Of a stretch of DNA of 64,000 nt, positions 44,079-53,311 are shown one piece after another. The stretch's first letter is position 1, and every line of letters begins with the position of its first letter. The notes beneath the pieces are model-generated. The model was given only the letters and a program-made list of their open reading frames with translations, did no database searches and was not told where the DNA came from. The DNA comes from Cyclobacteriaceae bacterium (GTDB lineage: Bacteria; Bacteroidota; Bacteroidia; Cytophagales; Cyclobacteriaceae), in assembly GCA_028284125.1 (NCBI GenBank), contig JANQSI010000018.1:524998-588997 (forward strand), given 5' to 3'. The translations under genes were made by a program, and so were the position numbers.

Positions 44079-44141
44079 ACTTACGCTAGGTGATTTCGTT
44101 TCTTTGAGTAAATAATTGTTTAACTTCTAAATTTTGTAGTA

Positions 44142-44354
44142 ATGGCAGAGATTCAAACTCAATTCTTAACCACAATTTCTCCTGCACATCACGGTCATCA
44201 GGAGTTTTTGCATCAAGACGTACATGTACATCTTGCAGATCAAGCGGGTAACATTGTCTCGAATTCACCCATAGTTCAAGACAATCATCGTCCACTTTCA
44301 GGCCAAACAACTTTGAACGATTTTACTGTCCAGAGAAAGTTTGGAATTCATTAA
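44142..44354 (+). CDS. Small His-rich protein of unknown function
   Basis: A 70-residue soluble protein with six His in residues 16-30 (HHGHQEFLHQDVHVH), suggesting metal binding. Support for a real gene: a near-consensus promoter upstream (TTTG, 21 bp, TAAATTTTG ending at 44136, one base longer than usual) and a perfect terminator 7 bp behind the stop. If that promoter is used the messenger is almost leaderless. A 74-codon ORF on the other strand (44086-44310) covers the same DNA and is judged less likely. Confidence 0.5.
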   Translation: MAEIQTQFLTTISPAHHGHQEFLHQDVHVHLADQAGNIVSNSPIVQDNHRPLSGQTTLNDFTVQRKFGIH

Positions 44355-44361
44355 CAACGAT

Positions 44362-44385
44362 AAGGGGCTACATAGCCCCTTTTTT
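44362..44385 (+). terminator. Terminator after His-rich gene
   Basis: AAGGGGCTA / TAGCCCCTT with a 2-nt loop and T-rich tail, 7 bp after the stop codon at 44354. Confidence 0.88.
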
Positions 44386-44405
44386 ATTGACTAAAATGTA
44401 AAATA

Positions 44406-44594
44406 ATGGATTCTAATGTATTTTCTAAACAACCGTTTGATACTTCAGTGAGTGACCGAATACTAGAGGAAGGTCGAAGAATTTACGAAAGAGCAAGTAG
44501 ACCTATTATTCCAAATGAGCATTATTACCATGGTCGTTGTCCGGATGGTTGGATAAAACTTCCTGACGGAAATGGTATTATGAGGCTTGCTTAA
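44406..44594 (+). CDS. Small unknown protein, 62 residues
   Basis: Starts MDSNVFSKQPFDTSVSDRIL, with a helical charged middle (EEGRRIYERASRP) and an aromatic, glycine-rich end (CPDGWIKLPDGNG). No signal peptide, membrane helix or known family. It follows the terminator of the His-rich gene and would need its own promoter, which I cannot point to. ATG start and protein-like composition support it moderately. Confidence 0.45.
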   Translation: MDSNVFSKQPFDTSVSDRILEEGRRIYERASRPIIPNEHYYHGRCPDGWIKLPDGNGIMRLA

Positions 44595-44621
44595 AATCAA
44601 TTTGTTTTAAGTAATTCTAGT

Positions 44622-44792
44622 CTATAATTTTTTGATGATTAGGAGAATCCACTGAACATCCAACAAATATTGATTCAGGTTGGCATTTTCGAAGATGAGG
44701 GACTTGTTCATGTCGCTATCAGCAGATTGGCTGAATCCCTGAGTAGTTGAGAATAACATCAGAGTGACCAAGAAGAATTTAGTCTTTTTCAT
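44622..44792 (-). CDS. Small exported protein, 56 residues
   Basis: From the ATG at 44792 it has a clear signal peptide (KTKFFLVTLMLFSTTQGFSQ) and a mature part of only about 35 residues (SADSDMNKSLIFENANLNQY...). It lies 41 bp behind the Ser/Thr kinase gene on the same strand, so it may be the last gene of the sigma factor-kinase operon. The short mature part ends with a hydrophobic stretch (VQWILLIIKKL) and could be a truncated remnant. Confidence 0.5.
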   Translation of the reverse strand: MKKTKFFLVTLMLFSTTQGFSQSADSDMNKSLIFENANLNQYLLDVQWILLIIKKL

Positions 44793-44833
44793 TATAGGGC
44801 TTTTTAACGATTTAGGAACTGGAGTGTTTCTAA

Positions 44834-47257
44834 TCAATTCAAAGCTTCCTCGTTCATGGAAATCAGCTCGGAATCTGCTCCCAATCGTGCTGTTATCATC
44901 GCTTGATTGGCCTCAACTGTCTCTTTGGCTTTTTCTACTAATCCCATTTTTCGGTATAGCTTCACTAATTCTATTGATGCTCTTAAATCCATATTTCCAA
45001 CATCACCCAATTGCTCCATATGGGTTGTTTTTACTTGAAAGAGAAGCTGCTCAGCATCATCGTAATCTTTCATACCCATGCAAGATCTAGCTAGCTCAAT
45101 TCGTGCCAGATTAAGCCTAAGCAAATCCTGAGTAGGTAATTTTTCTCTTAGCGTAACAAGACTGTCAAACCTAGGGCGTGCATCATCATATTGCTCCAAT
45201 AAATTAAATGTTGAGGCATAGTTGTGAAAGTAAACCAGTGAACTACCCAATGGTATGTTTATTTCTTTGGCAGCATTCCAACAGGTCAAGAACTTTTCCT
45301 GTGCTTCTGAATATCTTTCTTGGAGAAGCATGATTTGACCAAGGTTGTTGAGGTTGTCTAGTGTGGCGAGATTATTCATTCCAAAAATCTTTCGATTGAT
45401 GTCATAAGCCTCTTGAAATCTGTTCTCAGCGGAATCGTAGGATTTAATATCCAGATTGAAAAGCCCGACGAAGTTCACAAGACGGGCATAGTCGTTTATC
45501 CTCGTTGAGTCTAAACCTGTTTCAACAAAAATTTTTGTCGCTGCAGTATAGAGTGAATCAATTTGATCTTTTCTTCCGGGCGTATCATAATAGTTGAGAT
45601 ATCGACCATAATAAGCCATCTGGTTGGCCAGTCCCAATGGGCTTTCAACTTTCGCCCAGAGCTTTACTGCTTTTCTGTACAAAGAATCAGCGCGCAGATG
45701 GTTTCCGCGGTTGACTTCCAACCAAGCCATTCGTCCGTACAAGCCGGGCCGATATAAGTGCTCGCGCTTGTTTAAAGCAGCATACTTATTTGATTCGTTA
45801 AGATAAAAAACTGCTGAATCGAGCTGTCCAAGATTGGTAAAAACATCGACCATTGAAGCTTGTGCTGCAAACAGCATATTCCTGGAATCATCAAGTAAAA
45901 TGCTGTCTTTCTTAAGTAGGTTAACAGCTTTTCTATAGTAAGGAAGTGCCTCTGCATTTCTATTGTAACCGGCGTAGATTTCACCGATTAGTTGTGAAAA
46001 TCTTCCACTCAATAAATCGTTACTGGAGTATTGGAGTAGGCTGTCACCAATATCTAACAACTGAAAAACATTGAGCGTATCGCCTTGTGCATAAGAAGGA
46101 TATGCATTTGAGAAAATTCTCAGAAAAAGGTTAACTGTCCCTTCTGCAAGATTTTTCTCGAACCGGATTTGCTCATTCGCACGGTTGATTCGCACTACAT
46201 ATACGGTTGTGGAGATCAATAAAAGGAGAGCTACAATGGACCCTGAAATCACACCAACTTTGTGTCGCTGAACATATTTTCCAACTCTGTACCCCCAACC
46301 ACCACGAATAGATAGTGGTCTTTTTTCTAGAAAATTCTGAATGTCTGCTATGAAATCATGAACAGATTGATACCGTTCTTCTTTTGCTTTCCGAATGGCA
46401 TGAAGCACGACAAGTTTAAGGTCTGCTGGTGCATTTAGTTCTCCAATCAAAAGTTTAAGAACTTTCCCCAGTTGATAAATATCAGTGCGAGTATCGATAT
46501 CCTGTCTTTCTACCTGTTCCGGACTGGCAAATCCTGGTGTAAAAATGGGTTCGTACTTTTCTCTGCTCGTTTCTTCAACTTCTTCATCCATCAGGTGAGC
46601 GATCCCAAAATCGGTTAGTTTGATTTGTCCACGGTTATTCACCAAGATATTGGAAGGCTTAATGTCCTGGTGAATTACCAGGTTTTGATGCGCAAAACGA
46701 ATGGCTTTACAAGCATCCAGGAAAAGATTTAAGCGCTTTTGAAGGGACAGCTTGTTTTCTTCGGCATGCTCAATCAGATTTTTTCCAGAGACCAGCTCCA
46801 TTACGAAGTATGGTCTCCCATCGGTTGTTACGCCACCGTCATAAATCTGAGCTATGTTCTCAAATTTTAGTTTTCCTAAGACGTTTCGTTCTTGATTGAA
46901 TCTCTGAACGAAACTGTCAGTCGAACGCTCCAGTCGTAAAACTTTAACCGCTACTTCATGATCAAACACTCCATCAATGCGCTCGCCTCGATAAACTACG
47001 GCCATACCCCCACGGCCAATTTCTTCGTGAAGTTGATACCTATCAATTTCAGGTTTTATTTCCGTGTCCGGTTCTGCAGATAATTCATTCTTTAACTGAG
47101 TGAGCAACCCTTCATCTTTGGTTTGTACCAATTCCAAAACCTCCTTTAACAAATCCGTTTGGCCATGAAGTTGTGTTTCCAAAAAAGCTCTTCTTTCTTT
47201 TTCTGGAATATCAAGCGCCTTTAGGTACCAGGTCTCGATATCTTTGATCTTTGCCAT
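44834..47257 (-). CDS. Membrane Ser/Thr protein kinase with TPR sensor
   Basis: About 807 residues from the ATG at 47257. A helical N-terminal segment precedes the kinase domain (about residues 70-330) with Gly-loop GRGGMAVVYRG, Lys in VAVKVL, DFG (DFGIAHL) and APE-like SPEQ. The catalytic loop reads VIHQDIKPSN, so the HRD Arg is Gln (about residue 196) while the catalytic Asp is kept. One membrane helix (about 343-363) is followed by about 440 residues of TPR-like repeats. Paired with an ECF sigma factor gene whose stop is 1 bp from this start, it fits the known ECF-kinase modules in which phosphorylation activates the sigma factor. Confidence 0.92.
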   Translation of the reverse strand: MAKIKDIETWYLKALDIPEKERRAFLETQLHGQTDLLKEVLELVQTKDEGLLTQLKNELSAEPDTEIKPEIDRYQLHEEIGRGGMAVVYRGERIDGVFDHEVAVKVLRLERSTDSFVQRFNQERNVLGKLKFENIAQIYDGGVTTDGRPYFVMELVSGKNLIEHAEENKLSLQKRLNLFLDACKAIRFAHQNLVIHQDIKPSNILVNNRGQIKLTDFGIAHLMDEEVEETSREKYEPIFTPGFASPEQVERQDIDTRTDIYQLGKVLKLLIGELNAPADLKLVVLHAIRKAKEERYQSVHDFIADIQNFLEKRPLSIRGGWGYRVGKYVQRHKVGVISGSIVALLLLISTTVYVVRINRANEQIRFEKNLAEGTVNLFLRIFSNAYPSYAQGDTLNVFQLLDIGDSLLQYSSNDLLSGRFSQLIGEIYAGYNRNAEALPYYRKAVNLLKKDSILLDDSRNMLFAAQASMVDVFTNLGQLDSAVFYLNESNKYAALNKREHLYRPGLYGRMAWLEVNRGNHLRADSLYRKAVKLWAKVESPLGLANQMAYYGRYLNYYDTPGRKDQIDSLYTAATKIFVETGLDSTRINDYARLVNFVGLFNLDIKSYDSAENRFQEAYDINRKIFGMNNLATLDNLNNLGQIMLLQERYSEAQEKFLTCWNAAKEINIPLGSSLVYFHNYASTFNLLEQYDDARPRFDSLVTLREKLPTQDLLRLNLARIELARSCMGMKDYDDAEQLLFQVKTTHMEQLGDVGNMDLRASIELVKLYRKMGLVEKAKETVEANQAMITARLGADSELISMNEEALN

Positions 47258-47258
47258 T

Positions 47259-47834
47259 TCAAGCAGATTTGCTGATAGAATTCGATAGGTAGCTGCGCGC
47301 AAACGTCCATTTGCGTTTTACGGTAGCTGGTGATATGTCTAAAACTTTAGCCGTTTCATCAATGGTGAGGTCTGAAAAAAACCTACATTCGACCACCTTA
47401 GAAATTAATTCATCTTCAGTTTCTAATTTTTTAAGTATTGATAGAAGCGAAAATAGCTCTTCTTCTGTTTCGTTGCTGATTATCAGGGCATCAGGATGAT
47501 TAAGTTCGACACGTACTTCTCCGGCTCCTCTTTTCTGAGCATTTTTCTTTTCTAGGTAATCTTGAAGGCGGTATCTCATAGCTCTTCCACACAAGCGAAA
47601 AAAATGGAGCCTATTAAGAGGAGTAAGTTGATCGTTGGCTAAGACTTTCAAATATGCTTCATGAACCAGCGCCGTTGTATTCATTGTCTCAGCTACTCGC
47701 CAATTGAAACGAACCCTATGCGCAAGTTTTTTTAAATCATCATACAGAAGCCCGTATAATCGATCATTTGCCTCCTTATTGCCTTCTGATGTTTCTTGGA
47801 TAAGGTCAATTATTTCTACATCCGATGCAATCAT
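47259..47834 (-). CDS. ECF sigma factor of the kinase-linked type
   Basis: A 191-residue sigma factor of the PF07638 (ECF) group. Region 2 shows ETMNTTALVHEAYLKVL and FFRLCGRAMRYRLQDYLEKKNAQKRG; region 4 shows ECRFFSDLTIDETAKVLDISPATVKRKWTFARSYL. No anti-sigma gene is present; instead a Ser/Thr kinase is directly downstream, the usual partner in this group. It diverges across 87 bp from two secreted-protein genes that may be its targets. Confidence 0.92.
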   Translation of the reverse strand: MIASDVEIIDLIQETSEGNKEANDRLYGLLYDDLKKLAHRVRFNWRVAETMNTTALVHEAYLKVLANDQLTPLNRLHFFRLCGRAMRYRLQDYLEKKNAQKRGAGEVRVELNHPDALIISNETEEELFSLLSILKKLETEDELISKVVECRFFSDLTIDETAKVLDISPATVKRKWTFARSYLSNSISKSA

Positions 47835-47921
47835 AGGATGAAATTAAAAAATTTTTTTGAGTGGTGAGCCAATTCGTCTTCCAAATCGGAAGGTATAGTA
47901 GAATCAAAATCCTCATCTACT

Positions 47922-49142
47922 ATGAAATACTTTAGCCACTTGAAATACATTAAACATGTATTGTTCGTTTTTGCGCTTTTCGCGATTCTTTTCAGCCAGG
48001 CGCAAGCCATTGCGATTTTCGTTCCAACAGTTCGAATTGCTGACAACAATTTCAATGCACCAACCGGAGATCATATTTATCCGACCATTCAGGAAGCGAT
48101 AGATGCCTCAGGAGCCGGAGATATTGTTTACATCCAGCCGAGCCCAACCACTTATGGAAGTGCGACCATTGAAAAAGAGATCCATCTGGTTGGAATTGGA
48201 TTCGACCTAGATAAAGATTCCCCACTACAGTCGACCATGCTGGATATTGTTTTTCGAAACAATATTGATAACACTAGCAATGCTTCTAACAGTACTATAA
48301 CTGGTTTAACTATTCGAGATATCTATACGATAGCTTATCCGGGGGCGCCTTCATTCACTTTGCAAAATGTCACGATTTCTAATTGCTTGATTCAAGAGCT
48401 TCAGTATTTGTGCTGTGGAACCACCTATGTTCCTGTTGACAATTTTGAACTAAGTGGTAACTCCTTCACACAGGAAGTGGATTTCCATAACCAGGCGACT
48501 AATGTTTTGCTTAGGAATAATTTCTTCGCAGGTCGGGTTTTCTTCAACTCAGGCAACCCCAATTCTGGAATTGTTAGCAATAATATTTTCTACACAGGTA
48601 TAGGTAAAAATTCAGTAGGAGATAATCTGATTATCCAGAATAACAATTTTATGGGAGCTACTGGCTCGAACAACGCTTTCAGCACCACCATGATCGATGC
48701 TATAATAGCTAATAACATTTTCTATGGTCGGACGCCAAGTGTAGCTGCTGCCGGAGGTTCCGTTTCTACAAATTTCCAAAGGAACACATTTACGAATAAC
48801 CTCTCTTTTGGGACTGGAAATGACCAACTACCGCCATCGGGTGGGGGAGCTAACAACACAGGAAGTGGAAATCTCGAAGGAATCACTCCAATGTTCACAG
48901 ATGTTCCGCTGTTGAACACCTGGGCTGATACCTATGATTTCACCTTGCAAGTCGGATCTCAGGCAATAGGAGGCGGAAGTGATATGTCTGATATCGGGAT
49001 TTCCGGTGGCCCTTATCCTATGACGGAAGCAAACTTTGTTCTTAGAACGACTGCATTACCTACCATTCAGACATTTAATACTAGCAGTGTAATCAATCCA
49101 GGAGATGACCTGGATGTAAGAGTAAAAGCCAAGGCTAACTGA
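47922..49142 (+). CDS. Secreted right-handed beta-helix protein
   Basis: A 406-residue protein with a long signal peptide (HVLFVFALFAILFSQAQA). The mature part begins like DUF1565/pectate-lyase folds (YPTIQEAIDASGAGDIVYIQPSPTTYG) and continues with Asn-rich coils (ISNCLIQEL, LSGNSFTQEV, NNIFYTGIG, ANNIFYGR) typical of a parallel beta-helix. No catalytic residues are recognisable. It precedes the PKD/T9SS gene by 7 bp, so they form one unit opposite the ECF sigma-kinase genes. Confidence 0.85.
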   Translation: MKYFSHLKYIKHVLFVFALFAILFSQAQAIAIFVPTVRIADNNFNAPTGDHIYPTIQEAIDASGAGDIVYIQPSPTTYGSATIEKEIHLVGIGFDLDKDSPLQSTMLDIVFRNNIDNTSNASNSTITGLTIRDIYTIAYPGAPSFTLQNVTISNCLIQELQYLCCGTTYVPVDNFELSGNSFTQEVDFHNQATNVLLRNNFFAGRVFFNSGNPNSGIVSNNIFYTGIGKNSVGDNLIIQNNNFMGATGSNNAFSTTMIDAIIANNIFYGRTPSVAAAGGSVSTNFQRNTFTNNLSFGTGNDQLPPSGGGANNTGSGNLEGITPMFTDVPLLNTWADTYDFTLQVGSQAIGGGSDMSDIGISGGPYPMTEANFVLRTTALPTIQTFNTSSVINPGDDLDVRVKAKAN

Positions 49143-49149
49143 TAGTACA

Positions 49150-52100
49150 ATGAGAAGGCTTCTACTTGCGGCTATAACCTTTCTGTCTGGGTCTTTGGCT
49201 TTTTCCCAATCAGAAGTTAATGCCCTGGAGTACTATATAGACGAAGATCCTGGAGTCGGGAACGCAACTTCTGTGACTATTACTCCAGGCACTGAGTTAG
49301 ATATCAATTTCACGGTTCCGATATCTGGGTTGGGTCTAAGTCCTGGATTTCACCTGATGGGAGTCCGGACGCAAGACGCAACGGGAAATTGGAGCTTTCA
49401 TGAAAAAAGAACTTTTTACATTCAGGAAAATGCGGGGGCACCACCCTCCACTCCACTGGATGTCTCCGCCTTGGAGTATTTCTTAGATGAGGATCCCGGA
49501 GTAGGGTCGGCCACTTTGGTGGCCGTTACTCCGGGACAAGAAATTGATATCAATGATCTAATTGATGTGAGCTCACTTTCTGATGGATTTCACATTATTG
49601 GCACACGGGCCCGGGACGCTGGTGGAACCTGGGGGTTTACGGAATCAAGAATCTTCTATGTACAAAATGTAGTAAGTACAAATCCTACACCTGTTGATGT
49701 TACGGAACTGGAATACTTCTATGATGAGGATCCGGGAGTAGGTTCCGCAACATCTATTGGTGTTACCACCGGACAAATGATAGATATCAATCAGCTGTTA
49801 CCTGCAAGTACCTTGTCACCAGGTTTTCATACGGTTCATGTCCGAGCGAAAAATGCAGACGGAAATTGGGGTCTGTCGGAATCCAGAATTTTATACATCC
49901 AAGTTATTGAAACAGGCAGCGTTGGCCTTGTTCCTATTTCAGCCCTGGAATACTTCATTGATGTCGATCCGGGGCTGGGACAGGCCACTCAGGTACCTGT
50001 GTCACCATCACAACCGGTGGTGGATATTATGAATATAGCTTTGTCGACGGGAGGCCCGTTGACTATTGGATCACATTTGTTAACGATAAGAGCTCAAGAT
50101 GAAAATGGAAATTGGGGGCATAGTGAAACCATTTCATTTGATGTGGATGGTGATTGTCCTATAGCTAGTTTTTCGGTACAAAATGCGTGTGTTGGAGAAG
50201 ATATTCAACTCGTCGACGAAAGTACGGGGATAATCGGGATGGGAGATTATGCCTGGTATGCCGATGGAGAACTTATCAGCAATACTGCTGGAGACATTAC
50301 TCACTCATTTAATAATCCTGGGATGCATACTTTGTCTCTAGCAATAAGAAATGGATCTATATGTACCGACAGTACAGGAGTAGAAATAGAAGTGAAAGCT
50401 AAGCCCTTCGTCACCTTTAGTGCAGAAAGTGGGACGTTGGGCTTACCTACAAACTTCCAGGTAGATGATTTCCAAGTAGACGGAAGTTATACCTGGGAAT
50501 GGGACTTTGATTCAGATGGAAATATTGATGACAACACCGTAGGTGATGTTGATTTCACATTTGGTTCTTCAGGAACTTTCCAAACGACACTCACAATAAC
50601 AGATGGTTCAGGTTGTGGGGCTTCCTATATGCGCGATGTAATCGTTTTAGCAGACGCGGTTCCGACCGTGCTTTTTGAAGCTTCCATTGAGTGCGAAGGC
50701 ACTGCAACTGTTTTCACGGATCTTTCAACCAGCGTTCCTGCTGGATCGACGTATTCATGGGATTTTGATGACGATGGAGTTACCGATGATTCTTCGGTTG
50801 GTAGTGTTCAATTCTCTTACGGTGCATCGGGTACCTACACAGCAAGTCTTACGATCGAAACGCCAACCAGCGATGTGTATACAACAACAGAAGTGATTTT
50901 AGTGGAAGCTTTGCCTCAAGCTGAATTTACCAATATGCATACAATCTCAGGGTCATCTGCAAATGTTCAATTTGAAAATTTATCTGCAAATGGCGACAGT
51001 TTTCTTTGGGATTTTGGAGACGGAAATAGTTCTTCGGATGAAAACCCTATGCATGAGTTTCAAAACTTTGCCGGGCAGTCTTTTGAAATCTGCCTGACAA
51101 CAACCAATGGATGTAGTCAAGATCAAATCTGCCAGTCCATTGTTTTTCCAGATAACAGCCCTGTTGCGAACTTTGAAAGTTCAATTGAATGTGAAGGTGG
51201 TTCAACAGCTTTCACTGATCTTTCTGAGAACGTTCCAGCTGGTTCGACTTATTCTTGGGACTTTGATGATGATGGAGTTATTGATGACACTTCAGTTGGA
51301 AGTGTGGAACATATTTATGCCACACCAGGTGACTATACAGCTAGACTGACGATCGAAACTCCTACCAGTGAATTGTTTGCTGTGACAAACACAGTCTCAG
51401 TTGTGGCTGAACCAACCGTTGACTTTACAGTAGGTCCTACTTGTGAAGGACAGCCGGTTTCATTTACCGATGAAAGCTCCGACGTAGGATCCGGATCCTA
51501 CTATTGGGATTTCGACGGAGACGGAACTGTCGATAGTGAGACGGCCGGAGATGTCGAGTTTACTTATTCATCTCCTGGAACGTACGTGGCTTCTCTTTTA
51601 ATTGATAATGGGGGTGAGTGTTTTGGTTTTAAGGCAGTGAATGTTCAGGTGACTCTTTCACCAGTGGCCGCTTTTAGCTTTTCGCATGCTACCTCAGGTT
51701 CATCAGCGATTGCACAATTCGAAAATCAATCAACGGACGGGGTTGATTACTTATGGGATTTTGGAGATGGAAACAGCTCCACTGAGTCCAGCCCTGAACA
51801 TGAGTTTGCGAATTTCCTTGGTGAAACCTTTGAGATTTGTCTAACTACGACCAATGGTTGTAGTCAAGATCAAGTTTGCCAATCCATCTCTTTTGAAGTA
51901 ACTGGTATCCAAACGTTAACTGAAGCGGGAATCAAAGCTTACCCAAATCCTAGTTATGGAGATCTTTTCTTGAGTTTTGCTGATGTGCAAAGGGATGAAT
52001 ACAAAATTCAAGTTCATGATTTAAGTGGGAGGTTAGTTCTAGAAGAGTTTGTCAATACTTCGATGAATACGACCTTCCGTTCAAGAATTAGTGTGAAAGG

Positions 52101-52164
52101 AAGCTACTTGTTGAGTGTTACTTCACCTAAACTTAAGGCACAACAAAAGATTGTAATTAGATAG
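49150..52164 (+). CDS. Large secreted PKD-repeat protein with T9SS signal
   Basis: A 1004-residue protein: signal peptide (LLAAITFLSGSLAFSQ), four copies of an about 80-residue domain (residues 25-340) built around ALEYFIDEDPGVGSAT ... GFHxxGxRxxDAxGxWGxxExRxFYI, about six PKD-like domains (345-890) with YxWDFDxDGxxDD and FLWDFGDGNSS, and a type A T9SS C-terminal domain (YPNPSYGDLFLSF ... YLLSVTSPKLKAQQKIVIR). Two PKD types are repeated nearly word for word (IECEG...VPAGSTYSWDFDDDG and TNGCSQDQxCQSI), a sign of recent internal duplication. Probably anchored on or released from the surface, as adhesin or matrix protein. Confidence 0.9.
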   Translation: MRRLLLAAITFLSGSLAFSQSEVNALEYYIDEDPGVGNATSVTITPGTELDINFTVPISGLGLSPGFHLMGVRTQDATGNWSFHEKRTFYIQENAGAPPSTPLDVSALEYFLDEDPGVGSATLVAVTPGQEIDINDLIDVSSLSDGFHIIGTRARDAGGTWGFTESRIFYVQNVVSTNPTPVDVTELEYFYDEDPGVGSATSIGVTTGQMIDINQLLPASTLSPGFHTVHVRAKNADGNWGLSESRILYIQVIETGSVGLVPISALEYFIDVDPGLGQATQVPVSPSQPVVDIMNIALSTGGPLTIGSHLLTIRAQDENGNWGHSETISFDVDGDCPIASFSVQNACVGEDIQLVDESTGIIGMGDYAWYADGELISNTAGDITHSFNNPGMHTLSLAIRNGSICTDSTGVEIEVKAKPFVTFSAESGTLGLPTNFQVDDFQVDGSYTWEWDFDSDGNIDDNTVGDVDFTFGSSGTFQTTLTITDGSGCGASYMRDVIVLADAVPTVLFEASIECEGTATVFTDLSTSVPAGSTYSWDFDDDGVTDDSSVGSVQFSYGASGTYTASLTIETPTSDVYTTTEVILVEALPQAEFTNMHTISGSSANVQFENLSANGDSFLWDFGDGNSSSDENPMHEFQNFAGQSFEICLTTTNGCSQDQICQSIVFPDNSPVANFESSIECEGGSTAFTDLSENVPAGSTYSWDFDDDGVIDDTSVGSVEHIYATPGDYTARLTIETPTSELFAVTNTVSVVAEPTVDFTVGPTCEGQPVSFTDESSDVGSGSYYWDFDGDGTVDSETAGDVEFTYSSPGTYVASLLIDNGGECFGFKAVNVQVTLSPVAAFSFSHATSGSSAIAQFENQSTDGVDYLWDFGDGNSSTESSPEHEFANFLGETFEICLTTTNGCSQDQVCQSISFEVTGIQTLTEAGIKAYPNPSYGDLFLSFADVQRDEYKIQVHDLSGRLVLEEFVNTSMNTTFRSRISVKGSYLLSVTSPKLKAQQKIVIR

Positions 52165-52202
52165 GCTCTGAAAACGTTTAGAGTCGACATAAAAGGGAGT
52201 AA

Positions 52203-52565
52203 TTATTTATTCTCTTTCCTTCGTTTTCGTTTTTTCCCTGTCAGATACTGGAAGGCATCAACCATTTTGTAGGTCCCTATTGTTCCGGTAACTCCTCCAA
52301 CGACCAAAAGACCTTGTCCTAATTCATCGTTTTTACGGCCCAGCATCAAGCCACCAGCTATTGTCGTCGCGTATCCTAGGGAAGCGATCAAGATCGAGGT
52401 TTTGAACTTGTTTTTGGAAGTTTCCAAGTTGAGCTGTATCTCATCTACTTCTGTCTCTAGAGCGGTTAATTGCTTTACTAAGGAGTCGTAAGATTGTGTT
52501 TGAGCGAGCGATGAAAAACTGAGTGAAAGTAGTAGAGTGGAAACGAGTGCTAACTTATAAACCAT
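52203..52565 (-). CDS. Small membrane protein, unknown
   Basis: A 120-residue protein: signal peptide (ALVSTLLLSLSFSSLAQ), coiled coil (LVKQLTALETEVDEIQLNLETSKNKF), two glycine-rich hydrophobic segments (ILIASLGYATTIAGGLMLG and GLLVVGGVTGTIGTYKMV) and a very basic tail (KKRKRRKENK). Its start overlaps the LytTR regulator gene by 16 bp, so it is translated with the two-component genes. Function unknown. Confidence 0.75.
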   Translation of the reverse strand: MVYKLALVSTLLLSLSFSSLAQTQSYDSLVKQLTALETEVDEIQLNLETSKNKFKTSILIASLGYATTIAGGLMLGRKNDELGQGLLVVGGVTGTIGTYKMVDAFQYLTGKKRKRRKENK

Positions 52566-53311
52566 TTTTTGAATTCATTGACTTTTTCCCGGCTTACGAT
52601 CAATTCCTGATCTACCGGAATTTTCAATTCCAAAGATAATCGTTGATTGTAATGTGGCTTAATAGATTCAATGAATTCCTTCCCTACGATTTGTTTTCGA
52701 TTGATTCGAAAGAACAGCGTTGGATCCAGTTCAATATTGATAAGTTCCTCCAGAGTCTTTTCAATCAGATAAACTTTTTGATTATTTCCGTCGATCAGAT
52801 GAGAAATTTTGTTATTGACAAATATCAAAGCAAGATCAGATTCTTTTTTCGGCACCAACTTGATTCCTGATTTCACTAAAAACCTTTTTTCACCTCTTTG
52901 GGAATTTGAAATTAGGTTTTCGAGATTTTTCAGCGTTTCTACATCTACGGCAGGCTTACTTATTTTCTGGTGTTTTTCCAATGCTTCTGCAACCGCCTTT
53001 TCGTTGATTGGCTTCAACAAATAATCAATGCTGTTCACCTTGAATGCTTTAATTGAGTATTCATCATAAGCAGTAACAAAGATGATAGGAATAGTCACTT
53101 CGACCTGCTCGAAGATTTCAAAACTGATTCCATCTGCCAGATGTATATCACAAAAGATGAGATCAATTTTTTGGTTTTTAGATAGGAAATCAACTGATTC
53201 TCTGACCGTATCAATTTCTCCAATCACTTCAATTTCCTGATCTATCTTTTCCAAGATGCTCTTAAGTCTTGCGGCGGCAAGTTTCTCATCCTCGATGATC
53301 AGTACTTTCAT
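52550..53311 (-). CDS. LytTR-family response regulator 2
   Basis: A 253-residue protein with a receiver (IIEDEKLAAARL; phospho-acceptor in IDLIFCDIHLADG; YLLKPINE) and a LytTR domain at the C terminus (FLVKSGIKLVPKKESDLALIFVNNK ... FFRINRKQIVG ... VSREKVNEFKKW). The ATG follows the kinase stop directly (TAAATG), showing translational coupling. Partner of the LytS-like kinase encoded upstream. Confidence 0.93.
   Translation of the reverse strand: MKVLIIEDEKLAAARLKSILEKIDQEIEVIGEIDTVRESVDFLSKNQKIDLIFCDIHLADGISFEIFEQVEVTIPIIFVTAYDEYSIKAFKVNSIDYLLKPINEKAVAEALEKHQKISKPAVDVETLKNLENLISNSQRGEKRFLVKSGIKLVPKKESDLALIFVNNKISHLIDGNNQKVYLIEKTLEELINIELDPTLFFRINRKQIVGKEFIESIKPHYNQRLSLELKIPVDQELIVSREKVNEFKKWFIS

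Noticed and set aside
44086-44310. Minus-strand ORF of 74 codons just upstream of the XRE gene.
   Set aside because: The plus-strand ORF over the same DNA has a promoter-like element and a perfect terminator right after its stop; both cannot easily be real.
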